From Neobacillus cucumis (lineage in GTDB: Bacteria > Bacillota > Bacilli > Bacillales > Cytobacillaceae): a DNA stretch of 64,000 nt. Under the pieces are notes generated by a model. That model was given only the letters and a program-made list of their open reading frames with translations. It ran no database searches and had not been told where the DNA came from. The stretch covers positions 62,001 through 126,000 of the forward strand of contig NZ_PGVE01000017.1 of the NCBI RefSeq assembly GCF_002860255.1, written 5' to 3'. This document shows positions 1-9,467 of this stretch, piece after piece (position 1 is the first letter of the stretch; each line of letters opens with the position of its first letter). A program made the translations under genes and the position numbers.

Positions 1-232
1 CTTTTAGCTTGTTTCTAAAAATAAATAGGAGAGTGCATAAAATTAAAATGATACCAAGCGGCAAAAGGTGTTCTACTGAAAAAAGGCGGAAAGAATGAAG
101 ATTGGAATGAATCCGAAAAAATGCATGCATTTTTTTACCCCATTATTTTGATCATTTCTCATTTTAATTTGGGGCAAATTCTTCGCATACTATACCAACC
201 ATTAAATTTTTCATATGAGTTAATCCAATATG

Positions 233-1138
233 TTATGCTCCCATTTTCCCTTGAACTACAACCTGTTTTGCCGTCTGCTTTTGCTTCTTATTTACGAGAT
301 AGATACTAGCCACAATCAGTATAATTCCTAAAAATAAGAGTTTCGTAAAGGGTTCATTCAAAAATACAGTTCCAATGACAACTGCGAACATTGGGACTAA
401 GAATGTAAATGTTGCCACAACACTCGCATCCCCTGTTTTCACAAGTATGACGTAGAGAATCCATGATATTGCAATCCCCAGAATCGTACCAAATGAAAGA
501 CCCCATAAAAACGTATCGTTCCAAACAATACTAGTCCACTTTTCAGAAGAAAGTCCGGCGATCATAAGAACACATCCCCCAATTAAGCATTGGAAAGCTA
601 CCATCCAAAGGGAATCCACCGAGTGCGCATGTTTTTTGGTGTATACGGTACCTAATGCCCAAGAAAGTGCTGATAATAATCCGAAAATAATCCCTAAAAT
701 GGAAACATGCCCGGAAAATCCTTCTGCACTGACAGAAATGACTCCTAGAAAACCTAGAATAAGTCCCGCTACTTTAGCTATAGTCATTGATTCGCCTAAC
801 CATAGCCAAGCTAGAAGACCTACTATAATCGGTTGAAAATAGACGATGACAGAGAATAAACCGGAAGGTACTAATTTAAGCCCTTCAGTTTGCAGCCCAT
901 AGAACAAAGCAATATTTAAAGTGCCGGTAATAACATAGATCTTCCAATTCTTTCGCCATTGAATGCGGGCACGTGTTTTCCAAATGACAACACTCAAGAT
1001 CAAGCCGCCTAACAAACACCTCATCCCTGCAAAAAGCAATGGAGGTGTAAATACCAATGCAAGTTTATAAATGGGCCAGGAAACACTCCAAATAATGATT
1101 AATCCTGCCATCATTAAAAACCATTTTACATTCATCAA
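233..1138 (-). CDS. EamA/DMT-family membrane transporter
   Basis: Integral membrane protein of about 300 residues with roughly ten hydrophobic helices arranged as two similar halves, the pattern of the EamA (drug/metabolite transporter) family. The second half carries a typical helix pair beginning near residue 150 and a Lys/Gln-rich cytoplasmic tail. Family members export amino acids, metabolites or drugs, and the substrate cannot be told from the sequence. The minus-strand start region reads TTG-ATG-AAT behind a GAGAAGAG ribosome site, so the ATG at 1135 is the likely true start. It stands alone: the next gene upstream (ung) points the other way. Family call is firm, function unknown. Confidence 0.85.
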   Translation of the reverse strand: MMNVKWFLMMAGLIIIWSVSWPIYKLALVFTPPLLFAGMRCLLGGLILSVVIWKTRARIQWRKNWKIYVITGTLNIALFYGLQTEGLKLVPSGLFSVIVYFQPIIVGLLAWLWLGESMTIAKVAGLILGFLGVISVSAEGFSGHVSILGIIFGLLSALSWALGTVYTKKHAHSVDSLWMVAFQCLIGGCVLMIAGLSSEKWTSIVWNDTFLWGLSFGTILGIAISWILYVILVKTGDASVVATFTFLVPMFAVVIGTVFLNEPFTKLLFLGIILIVASIYLVNKKQKQTAKQVVVQGKMGA

Positions 1139-1349
1139 ATCTCTTCTCCCTCAGTGTAATTGAACGAACTGAATGGTTCATAGACTTTAGAGCCTATCCC
1201 CTTAAAAAACATAACTTTCATAGAATACGCCCCTTCGTAAAATAATTCAATTAAGAAATCTTGGATATTCGTTTTTAGTCATTGATAACCCATTCTAAGG
1301 GTATTTATAATAAATAGAAACCTAAAAAATGAAACGGGTGTTTAAAGGA

Positions 1350-2024
1350 ATGAGTATTTTAAAAAATGACTGGGCTCCTTTACTAGAAGGAGAGTTTTCA
1401 AAAAACTATTATTTACGATTAAGGGAGATTTTAAAAGAAGAATATCAAAAGAAAGTGATTTACCCCGAAAAGTCTGATATATACAATGCACTCCATTTTA
1501 CTTCATTTAAGGATACAAAAGTGGTGATTATCGGACAGGATCCATATCATGGACCTGGACAGGCTCATGGACTTAGTTTCTCCGTGAAGCCGGGGGTAAC
1601 GATTCCGCCTTCATTGAAAAATATTTATAAAGAATTGTATAGTGATATAGGCTGTGAGATACCAAATCATGGATCTCTAACGGAATGGACGGATCAGGGA
1701 GTGCTGCTGCTTAATGCAGTGCTGACTGTACAGGCGGGGAAGCCCAACTCCCATAAAGGATTAGGCTGGGAAATGTTTACTGATAGAATCATAGAAATCC
1801 TGAATGAACGGGAGACACCGGTTGTCTTTATCTTGTGGGGAAAATTTGCGCAGCAAAAGCAGCAGCTAATCACCTCACCAAGGCATTTTATTATAAAATC
1901 GCCGCATCCTAGTCCGTTTTCTGCCAACAGTGGCTTTTTTGGCAGCAGGCCCTTTTCCCGAACCAATGACTTTTTACGAAAAGTAGGGCAGGAGGAGATT
2001 GACTGGACAATATCAAACATTTAA
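1350..2024 (+). CDS. ung: Uracil-DNA glycosylase, family 1
   Basis: Removes uracil from DNA as the first step of base-excision repair in the cytoplasm. The water-activating motif GQDPYHG lies near residue 63 with the catalytic Asp, and the DNA-intercalating HPSPFS motif is near residue 184; both are intact. The protein is 224 residues, normal for bacterial UNG. The reading frame is open from an ATG at 1329, but the start at 1350 (MSILKNDW) fits the family N-terminus and has a GGTG element about ten bases upstream. Monocistronic, closed by the terminator hairpin at 2109-2141. Confidence 0.96.
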   Translation: MSILKNDWAPLLEGEFSKNYYLRLREILKEEYQKKVIYPEKSDIYNALHFTSFKDTKVVIIGQDPYHGPGQAHGLSFSVKPGVTIPPSLKNIYKELYSDIGCEIPNHGSLTEWTDQGVLLLNAVLTVQAGKPNSHKGLGWEMFTDRIIEILNERETPVVFILWGKFAQQKQQLITSPRHFIIKSPHPSPFSANSGFFGSRPFSRTNDFLRKVGQEEIDWTISNI

Positions 2025-2108
2025 AAAACTGAAGGGAGAGACTATAGGCGCAAGCCTACGTTATGAGTGCCTGTTAAGTTAACTTTCCTTCCTCAACATT
2101 AATTCAAA

Positions 2109-2141
2109 AATAACCCTGAATGATTTACATTCAGGGTTATT
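2109..2141. terminator. Bidirectional intrinsic terminator between ung and the xylanase gene
   Basis: Perfect inverted repeat AATAACCCTGAATG / CATTCAGGGTTATT around a 5-base loop (ATTTA), with A-rich and T-rich flanks. It can end transcription of both convergent genes. Confidence 0.85.
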
Positions 2142-2157
2142 CGTATTTATTTAATCT

Positions 2158-5100
2158 TTATTTAGATTGGTCATGGGGAACAGAGGCAGTAACACTCTTA
2201 GTTATTTCATTACCAGCTTTATCTGTAGCTGTAAAAGTAATCGTGTATATACGTCCATTACCGTTCCCTAATCGATCTGCACGAAGTTCAAAGGTAGTAG
2301 TAGAACCTGTAATAGATGTATTCAATTTTACATTCTGAATATCATCAGATGGAATCTTCTCATTACACGTAATGGAAGTTAACACGACGGAGTCGATTCC
2401 TGATGTGGCATCAGATGAACTAATACTAGCCGTAACTGGCACCATCTTATGATTAGCTGGCCATAAAACAGATTTATCAAGAGTGATAGTTAACGTAGGT
2501 GCTGTCTTATCCAGTTTAACGGTTGTTGTCTTAACCGGCTCGACATTTCCAGCGTTGTCTACACTCCAATAAGTGATCGTGTGGACACCTTCATCAGAAA
2601 TCGTGAAGGTACTACCAGTGTGTTCGGTTCCGTTATCAATCTTATAATAGGTAGCTTTAACTCCCGAACCATTATCATTTGCGTGGAGCGCAACCGTAAC
2701 ATCTTTATTAACCCAAGCTGTTGGTGCATTATCAGTCGTAACAGGTGCGGTGGTGTCAACAAGTGTCAGGATGCCGAATACGGATGTATCTTGGTATCCA
2801 TTACCGGTTGTATCGTTCCATGTCGCCACGCTTTGACGGGCACCTGCTTTACCGTCATTGATTTGTACATCAAAACCGATCTTTGTGTTGTGCTGAGGAG
2901 TGATCGTTTTTAACGGAATCTTCATTTCAACGATGTAGCTATTACCGGATACGTGGGTTGCAGATTGGAAACCACTTGCCATGCTTCCAGGGTTGAAGGA
3001 AGTCTCATTGTCAAAGTTTACTCGATATTGTCCGTCTCCATTTTCGTAGGACGAGGTCTTTGCATTATTCTCGTCGACAAAGACTTCAACGGAATCCTGC
3101 TCCCATGGATTTGGACTTGATTTGTCAAGTTGGGAGTCGCTTACCTGCGTCAACACATACAGGTTTTCTTTATCCCAAAGGACCTTGGATACGCCGTTTG
3201 CTCCTTGCCAAGCCATTTGATAGCGGTTAACCGGAAGTTCCGGAGCGTTATTCCAAACAGCATCTACCGTTCCATCAATTTCAGGTGTGCCGAATAGAGC
3301 AGTGGATTGATTAGCCTCTTTCTGTTCAGGCGCATGTTCTGCAATAAATTTATCCGAATCAATCACACCATAGTAAGCTGGTTTCGCTTGCAGGTCTTTA
3401 TCGAAGATTAACGGACTTTGGGCAGCACGCCAACTTGTCGCGTCATTTAATCCCCAGAAGGTTACGCGTCCGATGTGATCTGCGTGATCTTTGTAGATCT
3501 TAAACAATTGCGCGTATAGATAAGCCTGATCATTCGCTTGCTGTCCGGTAAGTTGATTGTTACTTCCGGCTGCCACGTCTAGTTCAGTGATGCTTACCTC
3601 TACACCCAAGGATAGAAACTTTTCCATCGACTTTTTAACATTTTCTGGGTTGGTTTTTGTATTGTAGTGTGACTGCATACCAACGCCATCGATGAGAAGT
3701 TTACCATTGTGCTCTTTCGCATATTTGTCATTGATTTCTTTGACCATCTGATAAATGGCTTCCGCTTTGTTCTGATTATCTTCGTTGTAATCGTTGTAAT
3801 AAAGCTTAATATTCCAGCCGTTTTCGTCGACTACTTTCCTCGCCTCTAGGAAGGCCTGCTCTACAAAATCCGGTCCGATGGATTTATACCATGCGGATTG
3901 ACGAAGGGATGCTTTCCAATCCGTCGGGTTCGGCGGGTTATCGTTTATCGCTTCGTTAACTACGTCCCAAGAAATCACATTGTTACCGTAATGCTCAACG
4001 ACTGTTTTCACATGGGTTCTTAAATTTGCGAGTGCTTCCTCACGCCCCAAAGGATTGCCGTTTTCATCCGTATTCAACCAAGCTGGTGTCTGTTGGTGCC
4101 ATACAAGGACGTGTCCATGCAATTTTAGACCTTCAGCCTTAATTTTAGCGACGAGCGCGTCTTCATCGGAAAAGTCAAATTGTTTGTTGGCATTATAAGC
4201 TTGATCCGGTTTCATTGCGTTTTCTGCAGTAACAATATTGAAATGCTTTTTAAGGAGCTGAAGTCTAACGCCATCCAGATCTGCCATTGATACGGCGTTT
4301 CCGATTAAGAAGTTGTTTTTATATACCTCTTTTATCGGAGTTAAATCTTGGATTTGGATTGGACCCGAACCAGTAGGTTCGAAGCTGATGTCGTCAATAT
4401 AGAAAGAGGAGGTTGCGTTATTTGAACTTTCTACATAAATAGTTAAATATTCGCCGCCTGCATTGTTATAACGGTAGGTTCCTTCTAGCTTAACCCAGCC
4501 GTCTGTAGTGCTGATTGTTTTGCCTTGAAGGTTATTGTAGCTAGCACTGCCGCCGCTGCCAACCTGTGTGGAAAGCTGCAGTTGGGAACTTCCCGGAGAA
4601 ATCAACTTGACCCAAGCCGAAATCTTATATTCTTTTCCAAGGTCAACGTATTTTTCTACATGTAATGATGGACCATTCCAAGCTTGTGTTCTGCCATCAA
4701 TTTTTAAAGCATAGGAACCGTTTGGGGTATGATTCGCATCATTAGTTACAGTCAGCGATTCAGTACCAGCTCTGCCCTCAAAGCCTCTTGTCGTTTGATC
4801 TTCAAAAGTAATTGGATGGAAGGTTTGCGCAGGTGGTCTTTGGCTTCCAGGCTCATTGCCGCCGTCTGAAGCTACCTTCTCTGTGATCAGGATATCTCCG
4901 ATGTAGAAAGGAACCGTTTTTCCTGCATCGTTAGATTGAATGCGCAGTGCTTTATCTTTGCTCGTATCAACGGTGTACTCACCGCTTAAAGTAAAGGTCT
5001 GACCTGATTTATAATCTGCTGCCACATACAAGCCATTGTAGCTGTTTACATTCTGAAGTAATGCTTGTGCACCTGCAGGGACACTGAGACTTCCATCAAC

Positions 5101-6126
5101 ATAACCTTTGACTGTGATGCTATATTTTTTGCCATTTTCCATGCCGACGCTGCTGAAATTGATATCCACGCCATCCCAGTTGTTTGCTCTTCCACTTACA
5201 TAGATCGCTTTACCGTCATCATTACCGTCAAAAACTTTTCCAGAAACCGCTTCTACTTGCGGACCGCCAGCTTTCGTTGCAACACCCACACCATTGGCAA
5301 AGGTTTCATGATAAACCGTTTGAGTCGTAGTCTGGTCTCCTGGTGTTGTTGTCGGTGCTGGGCCGCCGATCATTTGAGCGATTTGAGCTAAGCTCTGATT
5401 TGTTACATAGTAACGACCCATGGCATAATCTCCATCATTAGGATAGCCAACTTTAAAGGCGTATTTTATACCATTTTCCTGGTTTACTTGTTTTGTCATA
5501 TCATTGTAGCTGCCATAAGGGTAGGCCATGAGCACAGGGTCTTTGCCAGTAATCCCTTTAAGATAAGTATTTGCTGATGTAATTTGATCCTCAGCTTGTT
5601 CTTTCGTTATAGTACTGCGCGTGCCTCCGTCAGTTCCCCAAATAGCACCATCATGTGTTTTAGTATGATTCTGCAGACTTAAAGATGGCTCATTCGCCAG
5701 ACTTTTCAACTGCACCTCTGTCATGCCGTAACCATTGCCGATCCAGTCACTGACAATAAACAGAACTGCGTTCATGTTATATTGTTTCAATACCGGAAGA
5801 GCATTGGTAATGAATTCAGGAGTACCATCATCAAAGGTTAATAGAATCGGATGTTCAGGAGCCGTTTCTTTTCCTTCCATGATGTTTACATATTGTTCCG
5901 CAGACAAAGTGGTATAACCATTATCATGAAGATACTTCATGGTCTGCTTAAACGTATCAGCGCTCGTATCCGTCCATTGATTTGTAGGATTATCCATGAT
6001 TCGATGATACAGAATAACTGGAATATCTGCATTTGCCGCCTTAGCAACACGAGTAATCCAGCCTGTCGGAATAACCAAAAAGGCTACAAGAAGTAATGAA
6101 ATGATTCTTTTAAACTTTCCCCTCAT
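2158..6126 (-). CDS. Secreted multidomain xylan-degrading enzyme: CE4 deacetylase + CBMs + GH10 xylanase + CBM9
   Basis: Exported 1322-residue plant-cell-wall enzyme. In order: signal peptide (1-31, ending AKA-AN); polysaccharide deacetylase (NodB/CE4) about 33-250 with LTFDDG at 96-101 and HTKTH at 154-158; two beta-sandwich carbohydrate modules about 268-420 and 436-585 (CBM4/9/22-like); GH10 endo-beta-1,4-xylanase about 595-930 with acid/base Glu725 in DVVNEA and nucleophile Glu848 in SITELD; CBM9-like module about 942-1125; an Ig/OmpL47-like domain about 1130-1215; and a C-terminal domain shared with the secreted protein at 24765. There are no SLH or LPXTG anchors, so free secretion or C-terminal-domain retention is likely. 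The start has a GGGGAGG ribosome site. A cre-like site 27 bases upstream suggests catabolite repression. Likely removes acetyl groups and cuts the xylan backbone. Confidence 0.93.
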   Translation of the reverse strand: MRGKFKRIISLLLVAFLVIPTGWITRVAKAANADIPVILYHRIMDNPTNQWTDTSADTFKQTMKYLHDNGYTTLSAEQYVNIMEGKETAPEHPILLTFDDGTPEFITNALPVLKQYNMNAVLFIVSDWIGNGYGMTEVQLKSLANEPSLSLQNHTKTHDGAIWGTDGGTRSTITKEQAEDQITSANTYLKGITGKDPVLMAYPYGSYNDMTKQVNQENGIKYAFKVGYPNDGDYAMGRYYVTNQSLAQIAQMIGGPAPTTTPGDQTTTQTVYHETFANGVGVATKAGGPQVEAVSGKVFDGNDDGKAIYVSGRANNWDGVDINFSSVGMENGKKYSITVKGYVDGSLSVPAGAQALLQNVNSYNGLYVAADYKSGQTFTLSGEYTVDTSKDKALRIQSNDAGKTVPFYIGDILITEKVASDGGNEPGSQRPPAQTFHPITFEDQTTRGFEGRAGTESLTVTNDANHTPNGSYALKIDGRTQAWNGPSLHVEKYVDLGKEYKISAWVKLISPGSSQLQLSTQVGSGGSASYNNLQGKTISTTDGWVKLEGTYRYNNAGGEYLTIYVESSNNATSSFYIDDISFEPTGSGPIQIQDLTPIKEVYKNNFLIGNAVSMADLDGVRLQLLKKHFNIVTAENAMKPDQAYNANKQFDFSDEDALVAKIKAEGLKLHGHVLVWHQQTPAWLNTDENGNPLGREEALANLRTHVKTVVEHYGNNVISWDVVNEAINDNPPNPTDWKASLRQSAWYKSIGPDFVEQAFLEARKVVDENGWNIKLYYNDYNEDNQNKAEAIYQMVKEINDKYAKEHNGKLLIDGVGMQSHYNTKTNPENVKKSMEKFLSLGVEVSITELDVAAGSNNQLTGQQANDQAYLYAQLFKIYKDHADHIGRVTFWGLNDATSWRAAQSPLIFDKDLQAKPAYYGVIDSDKFIAEHAPEQKEANQSTALFGTPEIDGTVDAVWNNAPELPVNRYQMAWQGANGVSKVLWDKENLYVLTQVSDSQLDKSSPNPWEQDSVEVFVDENNAKTSSYENGDGQYRVNFDNETSFNPGSMASGFQSATHVSGNSYIVEMKIPLKTITPQHNTKIGFDVQINDGKAGARQSVATWNDTTGNGYQDTSVFGILTLVDTTAPVTTDNAPTAWVNKDVTVALHANDNGSGVKATYYKIDNGTEHTGSTFTISDEGVHTITYWSVDNAGNVEPVKTTTVKLDKTAPTLTITLDKSVLWPANHKMVPVTASISSSDATSGIDSVVLTSITCNEKIPSDDIQNVKLNTSITGSTTTFELRADRLGNGNGRIYTITFTATDKAGNEITKSVTASVPHDQSK

Positions 6127-6152
6127 TTTCTGCCTCCCCTGAATTCTATAAA

Positions 6153-6166
6153 GTTAAGCGCTTACA
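6153..6166 (-). promoter_or_regulatory. cre-like CcpA site upstream of the xylanase
   Basis: The plus strand reads GTTAAGCGCTTACA, 12 of 14 positions of the cre consensus TGWAANCGNTNWCA, with a perfect TAAGCGCTTA core. It lies between the ribosome site and any promoter of the xylanase gene, a position suited to repression by CcpA when better sugars are present. Confidence 0.6.
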
Positions 6167-6395
6167 AATAATAAATTACCTCCTCTCTCTATTATTCTTT
6201 TATTCTAGCTTGATGCCCAAAACATTAAACCGTAAAAACTATAGATAATATTTAAGAAATTAAATATCTTACTAGTTATTGGTAGATAAAACAGTTTTTG
6301 GCGATAGAAACTACAAGTTCAATGTAAGGGTTAATCTGTATCTAATTTATAAGGAAGTTCTTCTTTGCAGTTAAAGTGCAAAAAAATCGGGCGAG

Positions 6396-6412
6396 TGCCA
6401 AGAAATTTGGCA
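6396..6412. promoter_or_regulatory. Palindrome upstream of the sigma-54 promoter (possible activator site)
   Basis: TGCCAA-GAAAT-TTGGCA is a perfect 6-5-6 inverted repeat, 43 bases upstream of the -24 element at 6455. Sigma-54 promoters need an upstream-bound activator, and this is the most obvious candidate site. No activator gene is in the window. Confidence 0.4.
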
Positions 6413-6454
6413 TATTGGTGTCCTGAAAAACTTAAGAATCGGCGTTTTCACTAT

Positions 6455-6470
6455 TGGCACAGAAATTGCA
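6455..6470 (+). promoter_or_regulatory. Sigma-54 (SigL) type -24/-12 promoter
   Basis: TGGCAC, five bases, TTGCA: an exact match to the core of the sigma-54 consensus TGGCAC-N5-TTGCW, preceded by T as usual. It faces pdxS and lies 93 bases before its start codon. In Bacillus, sigma-54 drives amino acid catabolism genes, which fits the lysine island downstream. Confidence 0.75.
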
Positions 6471-6562
6471 TTAATAAAAGTGAAAAATAGCGATAACTGT
6501 GAAAATTCTATCGCTATTTTTATAACATTATAGAATTAAATACATTATTTAGGAGGATTCAA

Positions 6563-7444
6563 ATGAAAACAGGTACAGACCGTGTAAAAAGAGGCATGGC
6601 TGAAATGCAAAAGGGCGGCGTCATTATGGACGTTGTGAATGCAGAGCAAGCAAAAATCGCAGAAGAAGCAGGGGCGGTAGCTGTAATGGCATTGGAGCGG
6701 GTTCCTTCTGATATTCGTGCAGCTGGAGGAGTGGCAAGAATGGCGGATCCGAGAATCGTAGAAGAAGTACTGAATGCGGTTTCCATTCCGGTTATGGCGA
6801 AAGCTAGAATCGGCCATATTGTAGAAGCTCGTGTACTTGAAGCTTTGGGCGTTGACTATATCGATGAAAGTGAAGTATTAACACCTGCTGATGAAGAATT
6901 CCATTTATTAAAAAGTGATTATACGGTTCCATTTGTATGCGGCTGTAGAGATCTAGGGGAAGCTGCCCGCCGGATTGGTGAAGGCGCATCCATGCTTCGT
7001 ACAAAAGGAGAGCCTGGGACGGGTAATATCGTAGAAGCTGTTCGACATATTCGTAAGGTGAATGCTCAGGTCCGAAAAGTTGTAGGAATGCACGAAGATG
7101 AGCTGATGACTGAAGCAAAGCTATTAGGTGCACCTTTTGAATTACTGCTTGAAATTAAACGTTTAGGCCGTCTTCCAGTTGTAAATTTTGCAGCGGGCGG
7201 AGTCGCGACACCTGCAGATGCCGCACTTATGATGCAACTTGGAGCAGATGGTGTATTTGTAGGATCAGGAATTTTCAAATCGGAAAACCCTGCCAAATTT
7301 GCACGAGCCATTGTGGAAGCAACCACTCATTATCATGATTATCAATTGATTGCTGAGCTTTCCAAGGACCTTGGAACCCCAATGAAGGGAATCGAAATTT
7401 CATCATTAGCACCGGAAGCACGTATGCAGGAACGTGGTTGGTAA
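6563..7444 (+). CDS. pdxS: Pyridoxal 5'-phosphate synthase, lyase subunit PdxS
   Basis: PdxS builds PLP from ribose 5-phosphate, glyceraldehyde 3-phosphate and ammonia, normally as a dodecamer with the glutaminase PdxT supplying ammonia. It has the full 293 residues with both catalytic lysines: Lys80 in VMAKARIGH and Lys148 in RTKGEPGTG. The start has an AGGAGG ribosome site. Odd point: no pdxT follows. Instead the gene sits behind a sigma-54 promoter and ahead of the lysine island, which contains three PLP enzymes. It may be a second copy serving PLP demand, using free ammonium released by amino acid breakdown; this is inference. Confidence 0.96.
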   Translation: MKTGTDRVKRGMAEMQKGGVIMDVVNAEQAKIAEEAGAVAVMALERVPSDIRAAGGVARMADPRIVEEVLNAVSIPVMAKARIGHIVEARVLEALGVDYIDESEVLTPADEEFHLLKSDYTVPFVCGCRDLGEAARRIGEGASMLRTKGEPGTGNIVEAVRHIRKVNAQVRKVVGMHEDELMTEAKLLGAPFELLLEIKRLGRLPVVNFAAGGVATPADAALMMQLGADGVFVGSGIFKSENPAKFARAIVEATTHYHDYQLIAELSKDLGTPMKGIEISSLAPEARMQERGW

Positions 7445-7513
7445 GGAGTTTTTTTAGTATTTCAAGGTGGGTTAGCTAATAAATCTTATATTAAAAAAAT
7501 AATTACGTCTATT

Positions 7514-7527
7514 TGAAAGCGCTTTAA
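7514..7527 (+). promoter_or_regulatory. cre-like CcpA site before the lysine island
   Basis: TGAAAGCGCTTTAA agrees with the cre consensus at all but one of the informative positions. It lies 28 bases upstream of the -35 box at 7555, so CcpA could repress or activate this promoter. Confidence 0.5.
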
Positions 7528-7554
7528 CCTTTTTGAAAATTATGAATTTTATCA

Positions 7555-7583
7555 TTGACATTGTTTTGGCAGACCCGTATACT
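7555..7583 (+). promoter_or_regulatory. Sigma-A promoter for the DUF3870 gene and island
   Basis: TTGACA (7555-7560), a 17-base spacer, then TATACT (7578-7583): nearly ideal housekeeping promoter. An AAAAGGAGG ribosome site and the ATG at 7630 follow. Confidence 0.8.
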
Positions 7584-7629
7584 CATGATTAGAAAATGAT
7601 CAGTTAGTTTTAAAAGGAGGTTTGGAGGC

Positions 7630-7959
7630 ATGCAAACACTGGAAACAGTGATTGTTACAGGATATGCAAAAGCTCCACAGGGAACTTCCATGTATGAAAT
7701 GTATAAGCATGCTGGAATTGTACTCGAAGTGGATCCGAAAGAACATAAAATTATCAACGCCGAATTTACTTTCGTTACAGAATTAACGAAAAATCATTTT
7801 CAAAAACTGCTGATAGGCTACCGCCTTCAAGATGGTGTGGAGCCTCTGATTCAAAGAATTCAAAGCTTTTATTTTGCTCCATCCCAGCAAGCGATCATTG
7901 TGGCCCTTCAGGCTGCAGTTCAACGATACTGGGATAACGTGAAGCAAAAGAATACATAA
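7630..7959 (+). CDS. DUF3870 domain protein
   Basis: Small 109-residue protein that matches the DUF3870 family over its whole length (opening with a VIVTGYAKAPQGT-like segment). The family is common in Firmicutes and its function is unknown; members often sit beside amino acid or carboxylate catabolism genes. It has its own strong promoter and ribosome site and is the first gene of the CoA-transferase-thiolase-aminotransferase series. A soluble cytoplasmic protein with no membrane segment or recognisable catalytic motif. No function is proposed. Confidence 0.8.
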   Translation: MQTLETVIVTGYAKAPQGTSMYEMYKHAGIVLEVDPKEHKIINAEFTFVTELTKNHFQKLLIGYRLQDGVEPLIQRIQSFYFAPSQQAIIVALQAAVQRYWDNVKQKNT

Positions 7960-8009
7960 CGTTTGGTTATAATAAAGTGGGAAGATGACCTCTTTCCATG
8001 GTCTTATTA

Positions 8010-8095
8010 AAACCGGGCAGACATGAACACTTTGTAGGGAATTGTCATTCACATGACATTCTTTATAAAGGATTTATGTTTTGCTCGGTTTTTTA
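8010..8095 (+). terminator. Long hairpin with T-run between DUF3870 and the CoA-transferase genes
   Basis: AAACCGGGCA (8010-8019) pairs with TGCTCGGTTT (8082-8091, one G-U pair) and is followed by TTTTTATATTT. The 62-base loop holds a second perfect hairpin, TGTCAT-TCAC-ATGACA (8043-8058). The T-run makes it terminator-like, but the large structured loop also fits an attenuator for the downstream genes. No known riboswitch was recognised. Confidence 0.45.
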
Positions 8096-8146
8096 TATTT
8101 CCAAACTGTTAGCACACACACTCGTCATGGAAGGGCAGGGGAAAAC

Positions 8147-8803
8147 ATGAGCAAGCTGATTACCTGCAAAGAAGCAGTAAAAAAAGTTAAAAGCGGCTCA
8201 CGGATTATGGTAGGGGGATTTGGCCTTGTGGGAAGTCCGCTAGAATTAATAGCGGCATTAGCTAAAACCGAAGTCAAAGACTTAGAGATTATTAGTAATA
8301 ACCTGGGAGAACCCGGAAAAGGTCTTGGAGTATTAGTCCGGCAAAAAAAAGTGAAAAAAGCCATAGGTTCCTATTTTACATCCAACCCGGAAGTTGTTAA
8401 AGCTTATCAGGATAAAGAATTGGAAGTGGAGCTTCTCCCCCAGGGGACAATGTCTGAAGCGATTCGAGCCGGGGGGGCTGGCATTGGAGGGTTTTATACA
8501 CCTGTCAGCGTGGGGACAAAAATCGCGGAAAACAAAGAAGAGCGTACGCTTAACGGTAAAAAATATGTTTTCCAGGAGCCCATGAAAGCGGATTTTGCTT
8601 TTATTAAAGCAAAAAGCGCGGACCGATTAGGAAATCTCATTTACAACAAATCGGCCAGGAACTTTAATCCGATGATGGCAACAGCAGCGGATGTTGTGAT
8701 TGCAGAGGTGGATGAGTTAGTGGAGACAGGCCAGCTTTCCCCTGAAGAAATTGTGACCCCGCATTTATACGTAGATTATATCGTGGTAAAGGAGGGGAAC
8801 TAG
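8147..8803 (+). CDS. 3-oxoacid CoA-transferase subunit A (YodS-like)
   Basis: Alpha subunit of a class I CoA-transferase that moves CoA between an acyl donor and a 3-oxo acid. The glycine-rich CoA-binding segment GGFGLVGSP is near residue 24. It is 218 residues from the ATG at 8147, which has an AGGGGAAAAC ribosome site; the open frame begins further upstream at 8081 but that start lies inside the hairpin region and lacks a ribosome site. Subunit B follows one base later. In the B. subtilis kam/yod locus the corresponding genes are yodS and yodR, and the same role, CoA activation of the oxo acid made from beta-lysine, is proposed here. Confidence 0.9.
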   Translation: MSKLITCKEAVKKVKSGSRIMVGGFGLVGSPLELIAALAKTEVKDLEIISNNLGEPGKGLGVLVRQKKVKKAIGSYFTSNPEVVKAYQDKELEVELLPQGTMSEAIRAGGAGIGGFYTPVSVGTKIAENKEERTLNGKKYVFQEPMKADFAFIKAKSADRLGNLIYNKSARNFNPMMATAADVVIAEVDELVETGQLSPEEIVTPHLYVDYIVVKEGN

Positions 8804-8804
8804 C

Positions 8805-9467
8805 TTGAATGCGAAACAATACATTGCTGCAAGAGCAGCAAAGGAATTAAAGAATGGCGACATCGTCAATTTAGGGATTGGGATTCCAACACTGGTGGCT
8901 GATTTTATCCCTTCAGATATAGATGTCTTTTTACATTCGGAAAACGGCATTCTCGGAGTAGGCCCTTCACCAGATCCGGGGCAAACTGACCAAAATCTTG
9001 TCAATGCAGGGAAACGGCCTGTCACCGTGTTGGAAGGTTCCTCCTTTTTTGATAGCGCTTCCTCGTTCGCTATGATTCGCGGAGGACATGTAAGTGTTTC
9101 TATTCTTGGTGTTCTCCAAATAGATGCCATTGGGCGGATCGCCAATTGGGCCGTTCCAGGAAAAAGTGTCCTCGGAGTAGGCGGGGCAATGGATTTATTA
9201 GAAGGCTCCAAAAAGGTGATTGTCACAACGATGCATACGAATACGGAGGGAGATTCAAAAATCGTCCCTAAATTAACTTATCCGCTCACTTCAGAACGAA
9301 AGGTCGATTTAATTATTACGGAACTGGCTGTGTTCTCCGTTAAGGAAGATGGACTTCATCTAATTGAGCTGGCTCCCGGAGTTTCCCTAGAGGAAGTTCA
9401 ACAGAAAACGGACGCACCGTTCCAAATTTCCGAGACTTTTACTAGAGGTAATGAGGTGATGGTGTAG
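8805..9467 (+). CDS. 3-oxoacid CoA-transferase subunit B (YodR-like)
   Basis: Beta subunit of the class I CoA-transferase, 220 residues, carrying the catalytic glutamate in the SENG motif (LHSENGILGVG, near residue 46) that forms the glutamyl-CoA thioester. The start is TTG at 8805, seven bases after GGAGGGG; the nearby ATG is in another frame. It is tightly coupled to subunit A upstream and overlaps the thiolase GTG start by one base, so the three are translated together. Confidence 0.92.
   Translation: MNAKQYIAARAAKELKNGDIVNLGIGIPTLVADFIPSDIDVFLHSENGILGVGPSPDPGQTDQNLVNAGKRPVTVLEGSSFFDSASSFAMIRGGHVSVSILGVLQIDAIGRIANWAVPGKSVLGVGGAMDLLEGSKKVIVTTMHTNTEGDSKIVPKLTYPLTSERKVDLIITELAVFSVKEDGLHLIELAPGVSLEEVQQKTDAPFQISETFTRGNEVMV

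Noticed and set aside
1-232. Gene at the left edge
   Set aside because: A 62-codon plus-strand frame at 121-309 overlaps the EamA gene in reverse and has no ribosome site or coding features.
8081-8146. Upstream extension of the CoA-transferase A frame
   Set aside because: No ribosome site, and the extra 22 codons overlap the hairpin with T-run. The ATG at 8147 has a good ribosome site and matches the family start.
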